DNA of 9,403 nucleotides from Candidatus Heimdallarchaeota archaeon (GTDB taxonomy: Archaea; Asgardarchaeota; Heimdallarchaeia; Heimdallarchaeales; Heimdallarchaeaceae), in assembly GCA_016839985.1 (NCBI GenBank), contig JAEOTG010000324.1:1-9403 (forward strand). The letters run 5' to 3'. The notes beneath the pieces were generated by a model. That model ran no database searches and was not told the origin of the DNA. It worked only from the letters and a program-made list of their open reading frames with translations. Positions within the stretch are counted from its first letter, which is position 1. Each line of letters starts with the position of its first letter. The position numbers were made by a program, and so were the translations under genes. Shown here piece after piece: positions 7,505 to 9,403 of this stretch.

Positions 7505-7513
7505 TAATATAAA
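7505..7513 (-). promoter_or_regulatory. Probable TATA box of the PrsW gene
   Basis: TTTATATTA is a good match to the archaeal TATA element. A start site about 26 bases downstream would lie near 7483, giving a leader of about 15 bases before the ATG at 7468. A short leader fits the lack of an SD before this gene. Confidence 0.4.
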
Positions 7514-7575
7514 TAATAATGTCTCGAACCTTTATTGAGAATAAAGTATAAAGCACTTAAAACATTTGGCTTTTT

Positions 7576-7596
7576 TAGATTTTAATGGAAAATCTA
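7576..7596. repeat. Perfect inverted repeat, 8-base stem and 5-base loop
   Basis: TAGATTTT and AAAATCTA flank the loop AATGG in the spacer between the 83-residue gene and the PrsW gene. On the plus strand it is preceded by TTTTT; on the minus strand no T-run follows it, so it is not a classic intrinsic terminator for the genes here. It could be a protein-binding site about 65 bases upstream of the proposed PrsW TATA box, or a transcript 3' end structure of the upstream gene. Confidence 0.4.
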
Positions 7597-7605
7597 CTTT
7601 GATTT

Positions 7606-7619
7606 AAAAAAGAGAGAGA
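7606..7619 (-). terminator. Oligo-T terminator of the 83-residue membrane protein gene
   Basis: On the coding strand the spacer reads CTCTCTCT followed directly by six T, about 30 bases after the stop codon. Pyrimidine-rich tracts ending in oligo-T are typical archaeal termination sites. Confidence 0.4.
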
Positions 7620-7645
7620 TGGATTCTTGAATTCCGTTCAATTAT

Positions 7646-7897
7646 TTATTCTATTAATGCAGCTTCAGTAATGTCTCCAATAGCTTTAAACAATCCAATG
7701 AAGAAAATCAACAAACCAACAACTAATCCAATAAACCATATATAAGACATGGCAGACGCGTCAAGAGCGATAAAGCCTAATTCTGCAATTCCATTATTAA
7801 GTAAAGCACCAAAGGAGATCAAAGCAACAATTAAGGGTATTAAACCAATAAATAAGAATAGAACTGAGACCTTCAATGCTTGTAATATGCTTACCAA
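7646..7897 (-). CDS. Small two-helix membrane protein of unknown function
   Basis: The 83-residue protein is almost entirely hydrophobic: helices at about residues 9-33 and 51-71, a short loop (NNGIAEL, LDAS) between them, and a mildly acidic tail ending ITEAALIE. It contains no cysteine or histidine and no motif I recognise. The start is TTG at 7897-7895, strongly supported by a complete GGAGG seven bases upstream; there is no competing in-frame ATG near the N-terminus. A TATA-like box and an oligo-T tract bracket it, so it seems to be transcribed alone. The glycine-rich second helix (GLVVGLLIFFIGLFKAIG) could pack in an oligomer. The role is unknown: possibilities include a small membrane scaffold or a regulator of a neighbouring membrane protein, but nothing in the sequence decides this. 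Confidence 0.8.
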   Translation of the reverse strand: MVSILQALKVSVLFLFIGLIPLIVALISFGALLNNGIAELGFIALDASAMSYIWFIGLVVGLLIFFIGLFKAIGDITEAALIE

Positions 7898-7904
7898 TTT
7901 TTAT

Positions 7905-7909
7905 CCTCC
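7905..7909 (-). promoter_or_regulatory. Consensus Shine-Dalgarno GGAGG deciding a TTG start
   Basis: GGAGG lies seven bases before TTG (spacer ATAAAAA). This is the strongest ribosome binding site in the window and justifies calling a TTG start for the 83-residue membrane protein. Confidence 0.7.
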
Positions 7910-7940
7910 GAATACATTTAACTACTTTATAGTTTCAATT

Positions 7941-7950
7941 CTTTTAAATT
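7941..7950 (-). promoter_or_regulatory. Probable TATA box of the 83-residue membrane protein gene
   Basis: AATTTAAAAG with the A-rich AATAAA just upstream resembles an archaeal BRE plus TATA element. A start site about 26 bases downstream would be near 7919, giving a leader of about 22 bases that includes the GGAGG. Confidence 0.35.
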
Positions 7951-7972
7951 TTATTTTAATATCTAAAGGATT

Positions 7973-7981
7973 AAACAAAAA
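7973..7981 (-). terminator. T-rich tract downstream of the TPR gene
   Basis: TTTTTGTTT on the coding strand follows the TPR gene stop by about 17 bases, with no hairpin. It fits an archaeal oligo-T termination site. Confidence 0.35.
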
Positions 7982-7997
7982 TGCTTGACTGAATAAT

Positions 7998-8720
7998 TCA
8001 TCCTTGATTTTCAGTCAGTTTCTTCACTTTTTCTTTTATTTCTTCAATTCTGCTTTTCGATCCAGCTAATTGATAATTTTGTAAAGCATCTGTATAATAT
8101 TTCAATGCCATTTCAGGCTTTTCATCTTCAACAAAAAGTGCGTTGTAATATGCTAAATGAGCTTTAATTATAGGTTCATCTGATCCTTTCTCGTCTATTA
8201 GGTCAACAGCTTTTTTCAAAAATAATTTTCTTCCAGAAATTTTCTTTTCAGCTGCAGCTCTTGAGATATATGATTTAGCTTTGCAGTCCAGTTCATCTGC
8301 TTTATTGTTCAATCTTTGATATGCCATAGCTGCTCGCTCAAAATATGAACCGGCTTCTACGAATTTTTTCTCTTTCATTAATTTTCTAGCAACAACCCTC
8401 AAAATCTTCGCTTGTTTATCAAAAACCCTCTGATACTCTGTAACCATACCTAAACGGTGATAAAATCCTCCAGACCTTCCTAAATAATTAGCTGCTTCAA
8501 GTGCCTTGTCAAATTTAATAGAATCGAAACCTAGATATTCATAATATAATGCTTTAGCTATATCTAGTTGTTTTTTGTTTTTTTGTTCTTCGAAGAGCTC
8601 AATAGCCTTTTGTGCAAAATCAGCTGCTTCTTGAAAGTTCTGTTCTTGAGCTGCAATTCTTGCCTTTCCTAATTGCTCGTTTGCTTTCTCTGCAATAGAT
8701 TTTTTTATTCCTTTGAACAA
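7998..8720 (-). CDS. TPR / SNAP-like helical repeat protein
   Basis: The 240-residue protein (from TTG) is soluble, charged and helical throughout, with no membrane segment. At least three TPR-like helix pairs are visible: QEQNFQEAADFAQKAIELFE near residues 25-44, KEKKFVEAGSYFERAAMAYQ near 116-135 and EKPEMALKYYTDALQNYQLA near 200-219. The AA/YF/AY pattern is like the repeats of eukaryotic alpha-SNAP and of many archaeal TPR proteins. TPR proteins bind partner proteins as scaffolds; no partner can be named. I prefer the TTG at 8720 because AAGGTG lies six bases upstream. The alternative GTG at 8729 is inside that SD and would add only three residues (MCF). It lies 100 bases after cofE and 100 bases before the small membrane gene, so it could be co-transcribed with cofE, but a functional link to F420 synthesis is not evident. 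Confidence 0.88.
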   Translation of the reverse strand: MFKGIKKSIAEKANEQLGKARIAAQEQNFQEAADFAQKAIELFEEQKNKKQLDIAKALYYEYLGFDSIKFDKALEAANYLGRSGGFYHRLGMVTEYQRVFDKQAKILRVVARKLMKEKKFVEAGSYFERAAMAYQRLNNKADELDCKAKSYISRAAAEKKISGRKLFLKKAVDLIDEKGSDEPIIKAHLAYYNALFVEDEKPEMALKYYTDALQNYQLAGSKSRIEEIKEKVKKLTENQG

Positions 8721-8726
8721 GAAACA

Positions 8727-8732
8727 CACCTT
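8727..8732 (-). promoter_or_regulatory. Shine-Dalgarno AAGGTG deciding the start of the TPR gene
   Basis: AAGGTG followed by a six-base spacer and TTG at 8720 has the same geometry as the AGGTG/ATG pair of the Cys4 membrane protein gene. In both cases a GTG inside the SD could be mistaken for the start codon. Confidence 0.5.
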
Positions 8733-8820
8733 ACTAGTTACTTTGAGTTTTGTTATTCTTTTGAAATGGTTTACCTAAACATACTGAATTTGGGTTCATA
8801 ATAAATTTGTTGTTAGTTTC

Positions 8821-9403
8821 TTATTTGAATAATCTTCTTTCATCTTCAAATTGAAGTTCTTCTATTTTTGAAACTTGCGAACGTTGTCTGAAACCTTTTA
8901 CTATGACTACTGGTGTCATTTCATTAGCTTGACCCATGACAAGTTCTGCAGCATAACAAACTTCATCTGCTAATGCGATAATTGTTGATTTTAGTTTGTA
9001 TCCAAAAATATCCTCTCTCCCTATTGCATCATCTATTACAGAGAAATTGAAAGAACCTATTGCAATATTTATAGCTCCCCTTCGAAGAGCTCTTCCATGA
9101 GTATCAGATATAAGAACAGATAGGTCTTTTCCAAATGATCTCTTAAGTTTTTTACCTATTTTTGATGCAGATTTAACTGAATCTTCAGGGAGTGTAACAG
9201 CACAATTTGGCTGTGAATTGGATTGGTCTACTGCTGAGTTAGCACATATCCATCCATGAACAGTTTTTGTAATTATAATATTATTTTTAACTTTTAGAAT
9301 TTGAGAGGCTTCTTGTAGAACTAATTCAACAAGTGAAGGATCTTTACCTGTCTTTCTTGCTATAAATTCTGATATTGGTGAAGGTGAGAGAGAGGGTAAG
9401 TAA
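8821..9403 (-). CDS. cofE: Coenzyme F420-0:L-glutamate ligase CofE (N-terminus cut by window edge)
   Basis: The frame runs off the right edge and 193 C-terminal residues are present; the usual CofE is about 250 residues, so roughly the first quarter is missing. CofE adds gamma-linked glutamates to F420-0 with GTP, the last steps of coenzyme F420 synthesis, in the cytosol. Family signatures are clear: TKTVHGWICANSAVDQSN, then an LPEDS segment with SASKIGKKL, LISDTHGRALRRG followed by INIAIG, DDAIGREDIFGYKLKSTIIA followed by LADEVCYAAELVMGQA, and a final TPVVIVKGF. The acidic and DTHGR/R residues expected to bind metal and GTP are intact. Stop TAA is at 8821-8823. No T-rich terminator follows it within the 100-base spacer, so read-through into the TPR gene is possible. 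This gene implies that the organism makes F420. Confidence 0.93.
   Translation of the reverse strand, partial: YLPSLSPSPISEFIARKTGKDPSLVELVLQEASQILKVKNNIIITKTVHGWICANSAVDQSNSQPNCAVTLPEDSVKSASKIGKKLKRSFGKDLSVLISDTHGRALRRGAINIAIGSFNFSVIDDAIGREDIFGYKLKSTIIALADEVCYAAELVMGQANEMTPVVIVKGFRQRSQVSKIEELQFEDERRLFK

Noticed and set aside
7749..7988. Plus-strand open frame of 79 codons
   Set aside because: Antisense to the 83-residue membrane protein and its promoter region; the minus-strand frame has a consensus SD and a sensible membrane protein.
8798..8805. TTTATTAT as a TATA box for the TPR gene
   Set aside because: It would imply a leader of about 55 bases and lies only about 16 bases after the cofE stop; too weak in AT-rich DNA to list as a feature.

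Overview
The window looks like part of an archaeal chromosome. It is AT-rich (about one third G+C by eye) and every gene lies on the minus strand. It carries a coenzyme F420 gene (cofE). Several starts sit behind archaeal/bacterial-type Shine-Dalgarno (SD) motifs (GGAGG, AGGAG, AGGTG), and GTG and TTG are used as starts besides ATG. Spacers contain TATA-like boxes and oligo-T tracts rather than clear hairpin terminators. An Asgard-type archaeon would fit (TPR-rich, SNAP-like protein, zinc-ribbon membrane proteins), but this is only an impression and other F420-containing archaea are not excluded.

Layout in the direction of transcription (high to low coordinates). (1) 9403-8821: C-terminal part of CofE, the F420 gamma-glutamyl ligase, cut by the window edge. 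(2) 8720-7998: TPR/SNAP-like helical repeat protein. (3) 7897-7646: an 83-residue two-helix membrane protein with a TTG start behind a full GGAGG, with its own promoter-like and terminator-like signals. (4) 7468-5876: PrsW-family intramembrane protease with a cytosolic-looking double zinc ribbon and an extra C-terminal membrane domain.

(5) 5776-1: a compact run of six genes. They are a polytopic membrane protein with a C-terminal four-cysteine motif, a DUF4129 protein, a DUF4350 protein, a MoxR AAA+ ATPase, a DUF58 (VWA-like) protein, and a membrane protein cut by the left edge. Neighbours overlap by 17, 4 and 4 bases, are separated by 26 bases once (MoxR/DUF58), then overlap by 4 again. This is very likely one operon.

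The operon core is the MoxR-DUF58-DUF4350-DUF4129 set found in many archaea and bacteria. It is thought to be a membrane-associated AAA+ chaperone system whose substrate is unknown in most lineages. Here it comes with two further membrane proteins that I do not recognise, one with a regular C-X7-C-X14-C-X7-C motif. That operon and the zinc-ribbon PrsW protease just upstream are the most interesting content. No RNA genes, CRISPR arrays, insertion sequences or prophage genes were seen, and no stretch over 300 bases lacks a gene.
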